A program made the translations under genes and the position numbers. Below the pieces are notes generated by a model that had not been told where the DNA came from, searched no databases, and worked only from the letters and a program-made list of their open reading frames with translations. Shown here one piece after another: positions 17,204 to 24,016 of a stretch of DNA of 64,000 bases (its first letter is position 1; each line of letters starts with the position of its first letter). Source of the DNA: JAEINY01 sp942490535 (GTDB lineage Bacteria > Bacteroidota > Bacteroidia > Bacteroidales > Marinilabiliaceae); NCBI GenBank assembly GCA_942490535.1, contig CALNXQ010000004.1, forward strand, positions 744,001 through 808,000. The letters run 5' to 3'.

Positions 17204-18685
17204 ATGGCATTAAAAAAAGGATTCTTAACAGTCACCCCACCAATACTGGATCTATCCCCCAAAAAAATCAGTATCGGCATAGCACTTGGTTTGTGCTATG
17301 CGTTTGCATTCTACGCCTTTTTGGATGGTATTCGGGAGGTTTTCAGATTATTCACGATTAATGAATATCAGGATTTAATGCTTCTGACGCCTGAGCAAAG
17401 GCAGTTCTATAACCGCTTTTATGCCTTTCTCTCGGTTATCTTTGGGCAATCGGGATGCTTTACCTTCTGGTTAGATCGACCCAAAAGTTTTTTTGACAAG
17501 CGTAATCACCGGAAAACAACCATCGTCAATGACCAACGCGTGCTGAATTGGTATTTTCTTCATTGGTTCGCCAAACTAACCATTGTCATCATTACGTTTT
17601 ACAGTGCCTTTTATGAAAATGGAAGCAATACCTTAAGCTTTTACCCCGACTACAAATATGTCTTTGTTCTGATTCTTGTGGTTCTCTATTTGCAAACATG
17701 GACGACCATACGATTCACTTTTAAAGAGAAAAGCGGAAAATGGCTATTTGCTTCAGCCATCCTTCTATCTCTGGTGGCATATGGATTATCATTTGTAAGT
17801 ATCATAGATCATAAAGCCATTAACGAATCCGTATTAAGCAAAAATATATTTCACACGTATGACCTCCACCTACCGGAATCAGCCTATACTGAAAACCAGA
17901 ATAACCGCTCAATGGTGGAGCAAATTTATGTAGCCAACTTCTGCGAAAACTCACCACGTAAGAGATCGATGATTATAATTGATAATGAAAAAATTGAATT
18001 TCATGACCTGGAATCGCGCATTATCGAGACCCTATCAGAGCGAAAGGAGTATGAGCGTCACCGAATTGTCTATGAACTTTTTATAGAACGTTCAACGAAA
18101 ATGACCTTCGTAACTAAACTCAACCAAACATTAGCTGAGGCTGGTGTATACCGCATATCCTATGCCGTTTCCCCTGAAACTACCACCTCCCAAAAGTACC
18201 ATTTTCAAGGCCATACATTTCCCTTCCACTTACCCATGTGGAAGGGAGCACTATTTGATCCCCAACGGATGTTAAACCTCTTCTCCAGCATTCCTAATTG
18301 CATAAAAATTCAACAAACTGAATCTGGTCAATTAATAATACGCAATACCCCGGTTGAAGCAAGCCAATTAAGCACTGTTTTAAAACAATTAATACAAGCC
18401 GAACCGGATCACTTCATTCAATATTTCATCAATGCAGATACTGAATTCTTAGACTATATAAAAGTGCTTGCTGCCACAAGAATAGCGGTTGATGAATTAA
18501 GACAAGACTATTCATTAGCTACTTTTTCGAAAACGTATGACAATCTGGACAGTCATCAACAGCTGGAAGTCAGGATAAAGTACCCCTTTAGGATCGTTGA
18601 ATTAACCCGGGAGATGCTGAATACTTCATTACTAAATAACGGAGCCAAAGGAACTCTGAAGAGTGCAAACTTTTACTATATTTAA
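17204..18685 (+). CDS. multi-pass membrane protein with two ExbD-like segments
   Basis: 493 residues, ATG at 17204. Four to five hydrophobic helices occupy the first 200 residues (ISIGIALGLCYAFAFYAFL, FAKLTIVIITFYSAFY, VFVLILVVLYLQTW, LFASAILLSLVAYGLSFV). The remaining 290 residues are soluble. Two parts of it follow an ExbD-like order of strand, helix, strand, helix, strand: about 262-330 (SMIIIDNEKIEFHDLESRI ... MTFVTKLNQTLAEAGVYRISY) and about 375-435 (GQLIIRNTPVEASQLSTVL ... FIQYFINADTEFLDYIKVLA). This similarity is my reading of the pattern, not a search result. No Asp-containing ExbD membrane helix or ExbB partner is nearby. I do not recognise the protein as a named family. Confidence 0.7.
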   Translation: MALKKGFLTVTPPILDLSPKKISIGIALGLCYAFAFYAFLDGIREVFRLFTINEYQDLMLLTPEQRQFYNRFYAFLSVIFGQSGCFTFWLDRPKSFFDKRNHRKTTIVNDQRVLNWYFLHWFAKLTIVIITFYSAFYENGSNTLSFYPDYKYVFVLILVVLYLQTWTTIRFTFKEKSGKWLFASAILLSLVAYGLSFVSIIDHKAINESVLSKNIFHTYDLHLPESAYTENQNNRSMVEQIYVANFCENSPRKRSMIIIDNEKIEFHDLESRIIETLSERKEYERHRIVYELFIERSTKMTFVTKLNQTLAEAGVYRISYAVSPETTTSQKYHFQGHTFPFHLPMWKGALFDPQRMLNLFSSIPNCIKIQQTESGQLIIRNTPVEASQLSTVLKQLIQAEPDHFIQYFINADTEFLDYIKVLAATRIAVDELRQDYSLATFSKTYDNLDSHQQLEVRIKYPFRIVELTREMLNTSLLNNGAKGTLKSANFYYI

Positions 18686-18767
18686 CCCGGATTGGATGCC
18701 GGAAAATGGCGCTGTCATCCTATGGTGATCACACATGGTCTGTCAATTTAAACGAAAGAATATACCG

Positions 18768-19283
18768 ATGGAAGCATACAAAATAGAATTGATCGAATCA
18801 GCTGTTGTTTTGATAGCCTATGTGATCATCAAACTGGCCATCACCAAATCGGTGGACAAGGTGGCCATTAAGTTTACCTATCAAAAGCCCCGTGTGAAGA
18901 TTATTAAAAAGCTGATTAATTTCTTCCTCTTTTTAATCAACCTGGGATTTCTGCTGTTCATCTGGGGCGTTGATCAACGGGAACTGATTTTTTTCATTTC
19001 CTCCTTGCTAACCATCTTGGGGATTGCTTTTTTTGCGCAATGGTCCATCATTTCCAACATTACAGCGACATTGATTCTGTTTTTCAATCACCCCGCCAAA
19101 ATTGGTGATACCATTTGTGTGCAGGACAAGGATTACCCCATTGAAGGCCGCATCCATGACATTGGTGTATTCTTCGTCACCATCAAAACAGCTGAAGGCG
19201 ATAAGATCACCATCCCCAGCAACATCTTCATGCAAAAGATGGTTAAACGCAAAGCCGATACCACGCCCCCACCCAAATCCTGA
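18768..19283 (+). CDS. small MscS-type mechanosensitive channel family protein
   Basis: 171 residues from the ATG at 18768 (MEAYKIELIES); an upstream ATG at 18735 would add eleven polar residues before the first membrane helix and seems less likely. Three hydrophobic helices lead into the MscS pore helix and beta domain: LGIAFFAQWSIISNITATLILFF, then FNHPAKIGDTICV and the beta strand EGRIHDIGVFFVTIKTAEGDKITIPSNIFMQK. Compared with E. coli MscS (about 286 residues) it stops right after the beta domain and lacks the C-terminal cage. It may work as a short osmotic channel. The gene follows the ExbD-like membrane protein by 82 bases. Confidence 0.88.
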   Translation: MEAYKIELIESAVVLIAYVIIKLAITKSVDKVAIKFTYQKPRVKIIKKLINFFLFLINLGFLLFIWGVDQRELIFFISSLLTILGIAFFAQWSIISNITATLILFFNHPAKIGDTICVQDKDYPIEGRIHDIGVFFVTIKTAEGDKITIPSNIFMQKMVKRKADTTPPPKS

Positions 19284-19319
19284 TACAACAAATAATCAGA
19301 CTGACAGAACTGCTGCTAC

Positions 19320-19667
19320 TTATTTTTGGTATTCATCCTTGATAAACTGCTCAATCTGCTTGCGCAATTCACCACTGGCCAGGTGCGCATAAATCATGGC
19401 CGGCAAGGTCAAAATCAAAACAGATAAGAGGCGATAGGTTACAGATGGAATAAAAGGAGCCATTGCAAAAGTGGTTTTTCCGTTACGCTCCGTTATTTTA
19501 ACCCACACGCCCACAAATTTATTCTTATTGACACAGACCACGGGCTGCCCAATCATCCCTTTGGCATAATCCACCGTGTAAGGGGTGTTCTCAAAATATT
19601 CAGTGGTCTTTTGGTGAAATACTTCGTTAGTGAGCGACAGTATTTTGTCTATTTTAATAATTGCCAT
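19320..19667 (-). CDS. hypothetical small membrane protein
   Basis: 115 residues, ATG at 19667. A soluble part of about 75 residues (KTTEYFENTPYTVDYAKGMIGQPVVCVNKNKFVGVWVK) precedes one hydrophobic helix, TYRLLSVLILTLPAMIYAHL, and a short charged helix ending KDEYQK. I do not recognise a family. It is 81 bases after the scramblase-like gene, with a terminator hairpin in between, so it probably has its own promoter. It converges with the MscS-type gene. Confidence 0.65.
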   Translation of the reverse strand: MAIIKIDKILSLTNEVFHQKTTEYFENTPYTVDYAKGMIGQPVVCVNKNKFVGVWVKITERNGKTTFAMAPFIPSVTYRLLSVLILTLPAMIYAHLASGELRKQIEQFIKDEYQK

Positions 19668-19691
19668 CTTTCTTTTACATTAAAACGAATA

Positions 19692-19724
19692 AAGGCATGA
19701 AACCGGTCTTTCATTTCATGCCTT
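19692..19724 (-). terminator. intrinsic terminator of the scramblase-like gene
   Basis: An 11-bp perfect stem (aaggcatgaaa, 19692-19702, with tttcatgcctt, 19714-19724) lies 25 bases after the stop at 19749. On the minus strand it is followed by TTTATTCGTTTT. Confidence 0.7.
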
Positions 19725-19748
19725 CCCTATCTTTTTATGATCTAAAAA

Positions 19749-20336
19749 CTACTCCTTTAAAACCATATCAATACACATAACGGCAGCCAAAATCAGTTGA
19801 CGTACCGGGCTGTTGGCAGGTACCTGATCGGATATTTGAAGCATGTAGTTATCGGCTGAGGTAAACAATTCTTTACCCAATCCCGACCACTTTTTACTGA
19901 CATGGGCCAATTCAATCTCGTCTTTGAGAAATTTGAAATTCCAGCTGGTCCATTTACCTTTGAGGGTACACACGTGGTTTTCTGCCGCATCCAACACATT
20001 GAACTTACCCCCAATGGAAAAGATCTGTTGCCGGAAGATTCCGATCAACTGATTGTCCTGATCCAATACTTCTACTACTGATCGGAACCACGACACACCT
20101 CGACGAATGGTCACTACAGTATCTCCTGAGGCTGTTTTCACTTCAATATTAAACGGTGTCATACGCTTATAATCGGAGAAGCGCAATAACTTAGTAAAAA
20201 AGCCCAGATTCGGCTCACGACAGGTCATGATCAGTTCCTGACTTTCCGGATCCAATACATCAAAGTTATTGGCAGCTTTGAACATGCCCACATGCTCTTT
20301 GATGAAGAAAAGGTTGCGATTTAAAACGGCATTCAT
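19749..20336 (-). CDS. phospholipid scramblase / LURP-one-related protein
   Basis: 195 residues, ATG at 20336. The protein is a single beta-barrel-like domain around a hydrophobic C-terminal helix, as in Scramblase and LURP-one-related (tubby-like) proteins: start NRNLFFIKEHVGMFKAANNFDVLDPESQELIMTCRE read in two pieces, centre GVSWFRSVVEVLDQDNQLIGIF and GGKFNVLDAAENHVCTLKGKW, and the end RQLILAAVMCIDMVLKE. No signal peptide is seen. Bacterial members have no established role; lipid or membrane binding is assumed by analogy. The gene carries a striking 13-bp direct repeat upstream (20398-20431) and its own terminator. Confidence 0.82.
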   Translation of the reverse strand: MNAVLNRNLFFIKEHVGMFKAANNFDVLDPESQELIMTCREPNLGFFTKLLRFSDYKRMTPFNIEVKTASGDTVVTIRRGVSWFRSVVEVLDQDNQLIGIFRQQIFSIGGKFNVLDAAENHVCTLKGKWTSWNFKFLKDEIELAHVSKKWSGLGKELFTSADNYMLQISDQVPANSPVRQLILAAVMCIDMVLKE

Positions 20337-20397
20337 AGTATTTCTATGTTTTAATTGAGCCGCAAAAGTGCCTTTTTATTCCGAAAGGAAAAAACAG

Positions 20398-20431
20398 AAT
20401 TGATATTCGTGGTGACGTAATTGATATTCGT
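20398..20431. promoter_or_regulatory. 13-bp direct repeat, possible operator
   Basis: The sequence aattgatattcgt occurs twice (20398-20410 and 20419-20431) with a 21-base centre distance, two helical turns, some 60-95 bases upstream of the start at 20336. This arrangement is typical of binding sites for dimers such as LytTR-type regulators; which protein binds is unknown. Confidence 0.5.
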
Positions 20432-20490
20432 TTTTGGAGTATCTGAAAAGGAAGGACCGGCAGAACAGGTCAGGATAAACAAATAATACA

Positions 20491-20530
20491 AAAAACCACA
20501 TGTATAGAAACGATTTCCTATACATGTGGT
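20491..20530 (-). terminator. intrinsic terminator ending the four-gene group
   Basis: A perfect 13-bp stem, accacatgtatag (20495-20507) and ctatacatgtggt (20518-20530), stands 27 bases after the stop at 20557; on the minus strand a TTTTTT run follows immediately. Confidence 0.85.
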
Positions 20531-20556
20531 GATCCCAATTTCGATTAAAAATGAGC

Positions 20557-20847
20557 TTAAATAGAATCCACCTTCTGCTCCAGTTCTTTCAATCCGGAGA
20601 CATCACTCAACGCATTGGCAATTAAGAAAGAGATAGCTGTCCCCACACCTGCTCCAATGAGCGCATAGAGATACACGATGGGCCGACCTGCGCCCTGAGA
20701 GATTGTTCCCACAATGGCACCTGCAAACTCCCCCACAATCCACAACAAGACAAAAAGGATAATATATGGTACCTTTTTACGCCCCTTTTGCTCAAGCATC
20801 AGCCCAATCTTCTTACTTAAAAAAATAATCAAAAAAACTTCTAACAT
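20557..20847 (-). CDS. hypothetical membrane protein
   Basis: 96 residues, ATG at 20847, with three hydrophobic helices: MLEVFLIIFLSKKIG, PYIILFVLLWIVGEFAGAIVG and IVYLYALIGAGVGTAISFLI. The small-residue-rich helices (GEFAGAIVG, GAGVGTA) suggest close helix packing. I do not recognise a family. It is the last gene of a minus-strand group of four with gaps of 40-51 bases, directly before a strong terminator. Confidence 0.72.
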   Translation of the reverse strand: MLEVFLIIFLSKKIGLMLEQKGRKKVPYIILFVLLWIVGEFAGAIVGTISQGAGRPIVYLYALIGAGVGTAISFLIANALSDVSGLKELEQKVDSI

Positions 20848-20898
20848 AACTAATCCATTTATATTCTACATGTTCTGGCGTCAAATAACCACCCCGTC

Positions 20899-21924
20899 TT
20901 AATAACTGGTTCCTTTCCAGGCACCCCAGGTGCCGTCACTATTCTTTAGTCTGAAATTTAATCCATCCACTTGCTTGATCAATTCCTTTTCGGCATTGTA
21001 TATGTCTTCCATCGTCATTGTGGTATATGCATCTTCCCGATCGGGATTGGCTTCTGAATCATTCAGCGTATAGCTCACTTTCACATCAGTAACACCGGTC
21101 AGCTCGCCGGTCTTATAATGATACAACGTTTGCTTATAAGCCGACAACCAGCCTTTTTCATTGTACTCGCAAGAGATCTCCATTCCGGGGATTTCATCCA
21201 TTGACTGTTTACCGGTTGCCAAACGCCCGGCCTCATCCAATTCAACATCAGTTTGAGACAGGGAAGTCTTGGATCCGCCTTTCCTATAAAAACTCGTTTC
21301 TTCCTTCTTAAGAATCACCTGATTCCCATTTTTCTCAATGGTGATGACACTGCTAAATTTCAACTCCGGTTTTGAGTTTTTCCGGGGTTGTGGCTGGTAG
21401 GATTCACTTGTAATAACCATGGTGTTTTCATCGGGATAAACAAACGAATGTCTACTGATTTCATAAGTATATAACAAGGCCGCATCTCTGGCACCAGACT
21501 TATGAATTTCGGCCACCACCGCAAATTCTTTAAATCGCCCCTGTTCGTCAAAGGTTTTTTTGTTTATGTACCACACATATTGATCTAGTGTATTTTTTGT
21601 TCGATCACACCCGGAGGTCTTAGTCTCATTTATTAACAATTCAGCCAGCGTATTTTCAGGATAGGCAATGCGCTCATAGCCATTGCTAAAACGCATGGGT
21701 GAAATAGAACAGTAATTAAAAAAGATGGACCCGTCATTGGCTTTCCCAATCCAGAAAGGGCTCATTTGACCAGTGTTCTGCGATAAGACATCCCCCATCT
21801 TTTTCACGATTTGCTTCTTATCCGTATCAGACATGGAGCTGTTAAAAAGTTGAGCTTCCAGCGTGCTTGTCCATCCACACAACAAATTTATTACTATTAC
21901 ATTAATCCATAATTTGTTTCTCAT
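20899..21924 (-). CDS. hypothetical secreted protein
   Basis: 341 residues, ATG at 21924. A cleavable signal peptide ends near LEAQLFN (about residue 25). The rest is a soluble beta-rich protein with charged strands (FKEFAVVAEIHKSGARDAALLYTYE in two overlapping strands, SVITIEKNGNQVILKKEETSFY) and repeated DEAGRL, YNEKGWLSAYKQ and LNDSEANP elements that recall YD/RHS-like 'question and answer' repeats, though too weak to name. No catalytic motif is visible. It belongs to the DUF192 / WG-repeat gene group. Confidence 0.7.
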   Translation of the reverse strand: MRNKLWINVIVINLLCGWTSTLEAQLFNSSMSDTDKKQIVKKMGDVLSQNTGQMSPFWIGKANDGSIFFNYCSISPMRFSNGYERIAYPENTLAELLINETKTSGCDRTKNTLDQYVWYINKKTFDEQGRFKEFAVVAEIHKSGARDAALLYTYEISRHSFVYPDENTMVITSESYQPQPRKNSKPELKFSSVITIEKNGNQVILKKEETSFYRKGGSKTSLSQTDVELDEAGRLATGKQSMDEIPGMEISCEYNEKGWLSAYKQTLYHYKTGELTGVTDVKVSYTLNDSEANPDREDAYTTMTMEDIYNAEKELIKQVDGLNFRLKNSDGTWGAWKGTSY

Positions 21925-21975
21925 TTCGTTGACTTTTTATGCCCTGACAGGCGGGCCCGCCCATTATCTGGTTAA

Positions 21976-22506
21976 TCAATCGAGTCGTCGGCCTCTTTTA
22001 TCAATGTAAAACCATTGATCACTATCCAAGCGTGTATGCTCGCCCTCAGCAACCCTTTCACAATGAAAAGCTACTTTTGCTTTCCCATTCTCAAATGGAA
22101 ATGCACAGGCAAATTGGGGCTTAATAATGATTTCCCCTCTCCCATTGGCGTAACCGATTTTATCGTTTTGTCGGATGCGAAAGAGGCCCTCACATATAGG
22201 ATCCGGACCATTATCGAACCAAACCACTTCGAACAATTCCCTTTCATGCCCATCAATGGCCACACAACCGCCCCCCTGCTTCAAAACAACGGCATGCGTG
22301 ACAAATGTATCAGTATAACAGTAATAGTACTTACCCAGGGGTATAATGGTATCCCCTTTCAAATTAACATATCCGCTTTTAACGCCTACCTCATCAAAAG
22401 GACCATCATGTATCTTAATCAAAACATGTGATTCGGGCTCACAAGCGAACAAAAAGAAAGTAAAAAGCAGGAATGCATGGGGTAGTTGATAAGATCGTAT
22501 GTACAT
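21976..22506 (-). CDS. WG-repeat lipoprotein
   Basis: 176 residues from the ATG at 22506 (MYIRSYQL); an upstream GTG at 22533 in the same frame is less likely. The signal ends FLFAC, a lipobox. The body carries two WG-like repeats of the GYVNLKGDTIIPLGKYY and IGYANGRGEIIIKPQFACAFPFENGKAKV type, the second being a good family match. WG-repeat proteins are beta-rich and of mostly unknown role at the cell surface. The gene starts 40 bases after the DUF192 gene. Confidence 0.8.
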   Translation of the reverse strand: MYIRSYQLPHAFLLFTFFLFACEPESHVLIKIHDGPFDEVGVKSGYVNLKGDTIIPLGKYYYCYTDTFVTHAVVLKQGGGCVAIDGHERELFEVVWFDNGPDPICEGLFRIRQNDKIGYANGRGEIIIKPQFACAFPFENGKAKVAFHCERVAEGEHTRLDSDQWFYIDKRGRRLD

Positions 22507-22546
22507 GGGGGAATGGGTTATGAAAGGCGTCACATCAAGATTTGGC

Positions 22547-23083
22547 TTATTGATTCAATGTTCGGTTAAAACGGATCCAATGTCCTTTTTGAATCCCATG
22601 CTCCACGCAAAAACCGGCATTCACTTCAAGCACATACCGGGCCGGGGCATCAGACTGTATGGACCATTCGATTAAAGGTTTATTATTCTCCCGAATGGTC
22701 ACAATCTCAAAGTCAGCATTAATGAACAGGAGATCCAGAGGGATAAAGGTATGCTTCATCCAAAAGGAGCGCATCTCATCGCGATCAAAAATAAACAACA
22801 TGCCCATGTTATCAGGCATGGATTGGCGATACATAAGCCCCATCTCGCGGCTGGCTTCATTCCCGGCAATCTCAATATCAATGGATGTCAGGGTATCGCT
22901 ACCAGCTGGTGTGATAAACACCAGCTCCCCATGCTTCGTGAACGCATAATTATAATCCTCACTCTGCTCGGGTGTCATCAGGTAGTTAAGCATCGTATAA
23001 CCGGCTACACTCAAGAGCGCTACAATGAAAATAAACCACTTTCCAACGATGTTTTTTTTTCCGGGTGTCTTCTTTTTATTCAT
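22547..23083 (-). CDS. DUF192 domain-containing exported protein
   Basis: 178 residues, ATG at 23083. One N-terminal membrane helix (about residues 14-35, KWFIFIVALLSVAGYTMLNYL) acts as an uncleaved signal. The DUF192 domain covers about residues 65-175 and carries the family marks REMGLMYRQSMPDNMGMLFIFD, MRSFWMKHTFIPLDLLFI and ARYVLEVNAGFCVEHGI. The family is small, periplasmic or extracellular, and of unproven function. It is the first gene of the four-gene group to 20557. Confidence 0.92.
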   Translation of the reverse strand: MNKKKTPGKKNIVGKWFIFIVALLSVAGYTMLNYLMTPEQSEDYNYAFTKHGELVFITPAGSDTLTSIDIEIAGNEASREMGLMYRQSMPDNMGMLFIFDRDEMRSFWMKHTFIPLDLLFINADFEIVTIRENNKPLIEWSIQSDAPARYVLEVNAGFCVEHGIQKGHWIRFNRTLNQ

Positions 23084-23270
23084 TATTATACATTTGAGAG
23101 CCTACTCGTTGTTGACATAAATATAATCATTCAAAGCAACTTTCCAATTTCATAACTGATCCATTCACCAGATTGCCCTAGCAGATCAAGGGTAGCCATA
23201 CTTTGGCCTTCGGAATCAACTCTGCTTACCATCGCCAAACACCTTCCTTCTTTGGCTTATCCATCACTTT

Positions 23271-23318
23271 GTTGTAACAAGCTATTTTATATCATTTAAT
23301 TAAATAGCTTGATACAAC
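23271..23318. repeat. 17-bp inverted repeat with one mismatch
   Basis: gttgtaacaagctattt (23271-23287) and aaatagcttgatacaac (23302-23318) pair at 16 of 17 positions with a 14-base AT loop. The position in a transposase graveyard suggests a mobile-element end or a miniature element. Confidence 0.65.
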
Positions 23319-23430
23319 CAACACGACAACTCCGAATCAATAACGTAGACAGAAGATAAATTGGTTCTTATACCAAATGGATTATCAAAAAAGAGCATGA
23401 TAAAGTACGATTTAATTCAATACAGCACAC

Positions 23431-23604
23431 CTACTCTGCCTGTAACGCCAATCTTCTATGCTTGAAAAGCATCATTATCGAGTTTGACTCGTCAGTCAAT
23501 TTCGATGCAATTTTGGTCAGTTTGCCTTTCGTCAGATGCAAATCCTCTAAAAATATAACTGCCATGATTTTAAACTCTTTGTCGTAACTTAAATTCGCAC
23601 TCAT
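23431..23604 (-). pseudogene. remnant of an IS3-type transposase OrfA (weak)
   Basis: 57 codons from an ATG at 23604 to a stop at 23431. The start SYDKEFKIMAVIFLEDLH and the later KGKLTKIASKLTDESNS resemble the helix-turn-helix N-terminus of IS3-family OrfA proteins (K-EFK-MAV ... IA-ELG), and the end MMLFKHRRLALQAE resembles the closing part of that helical bundle. It is shorter than a functional OrfA (about 90-100 residues) and has no OrfB beside it. The match is by eye. Confidence 0.4.
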
Positions 23605-23605
23605 A

Positions 23606-23917
23606 TTGCAAAACTACGCCTATAAGGCTTATTTGTTTGTCCGGTCAATTGTAGCAGTTTCACTACCTGCAATAGTGAAAAAACTAAACCAAATAGTCAG
23701 ACAACATTGGCCTATCGAGAATAATTTGCCCTGCTCTTTGGATGTAATCTTCAAAGAATACATTTTTTTTAAAAAGACCTTTCTGCTTTGAATTTCAACA
23801 TTATCAACAAAGTGGCTTTGGTTATTTTAGAAAAAGACAGCTTTGAAAGATTGTCTAAGCCAATGAAAATGGCCAAAGCTGCACTAAACGATGAGTATAG
23901 ACCTAAATTATTATAAA
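23606..23917 (+). pseudogene. ISAs1-family transposase C-terminal remnant, frameshifted
   Basis: The frame starting at 23606 reads VKKLNQIVRQHWPIENNL and then CSLDVIFKE, the ISAs1 'R-HW-IEN-LHW-LDV-FKED' block. It stops at 23789. The neighbouring frame then continues with LNFNIINKVALVILEKD and KMAKAALNDEYRPKLL up to a stop near 23917, matching the family's final 'N---IRK-AL-LL ... K---A--D--YL' part. The switch of frame falls near the T run at about 23762-23770. Only the last 100 or so residues of a normal transposase of about 370 remain, so the gene is dead. Confidence 0.7.
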
Positions 23918-24016
23918 CTGAAAGGCAATTTCCCTGGAGTCCATATTGCTACCTACGCTAATTATTCTTTTTTTTGTATCTTTCTGCAAACCAAACCATA
24001 AGGATAGCACTCTTAT

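Larger units (their letters stand above)
23084..24016. other. 0.9-kb region of decayed mobile-element sequence
   Basis: No intact gene is present. The stretch holds an imperfect 17-bp inverted repeat (23271-23318), a short minus-strand frame like an IS3 OrfA (23431-23604) and a frameshifted ISAs1 transposase tail (23606-23917). All three are listed separately. Confidence 0.7.

Noticed and set aside
21950..21961. GC-rich 12-bp palindrome ggcgggcccgcc
   Set aside because: It is a short palindrome between two genes of the same group without T run; no second copy in the window was noticed.
22015..22431. 138-codon plus-strand frame
   Set aside because: It mirrors the WG-repeat lipoprotein gene, which has a signal peptide and family motifs.
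22751..23155. 134-codon plus-strand frame
   Set aside because: It is antisense to the DUF192 gene, which has a strong family match.
23160..23265. 33-codon minus-strand frame ending GEWISYEIGKLL
   Set aside because: Too short to judge; it could be a gene fragment in the decayed region but matches nothing I recognise.
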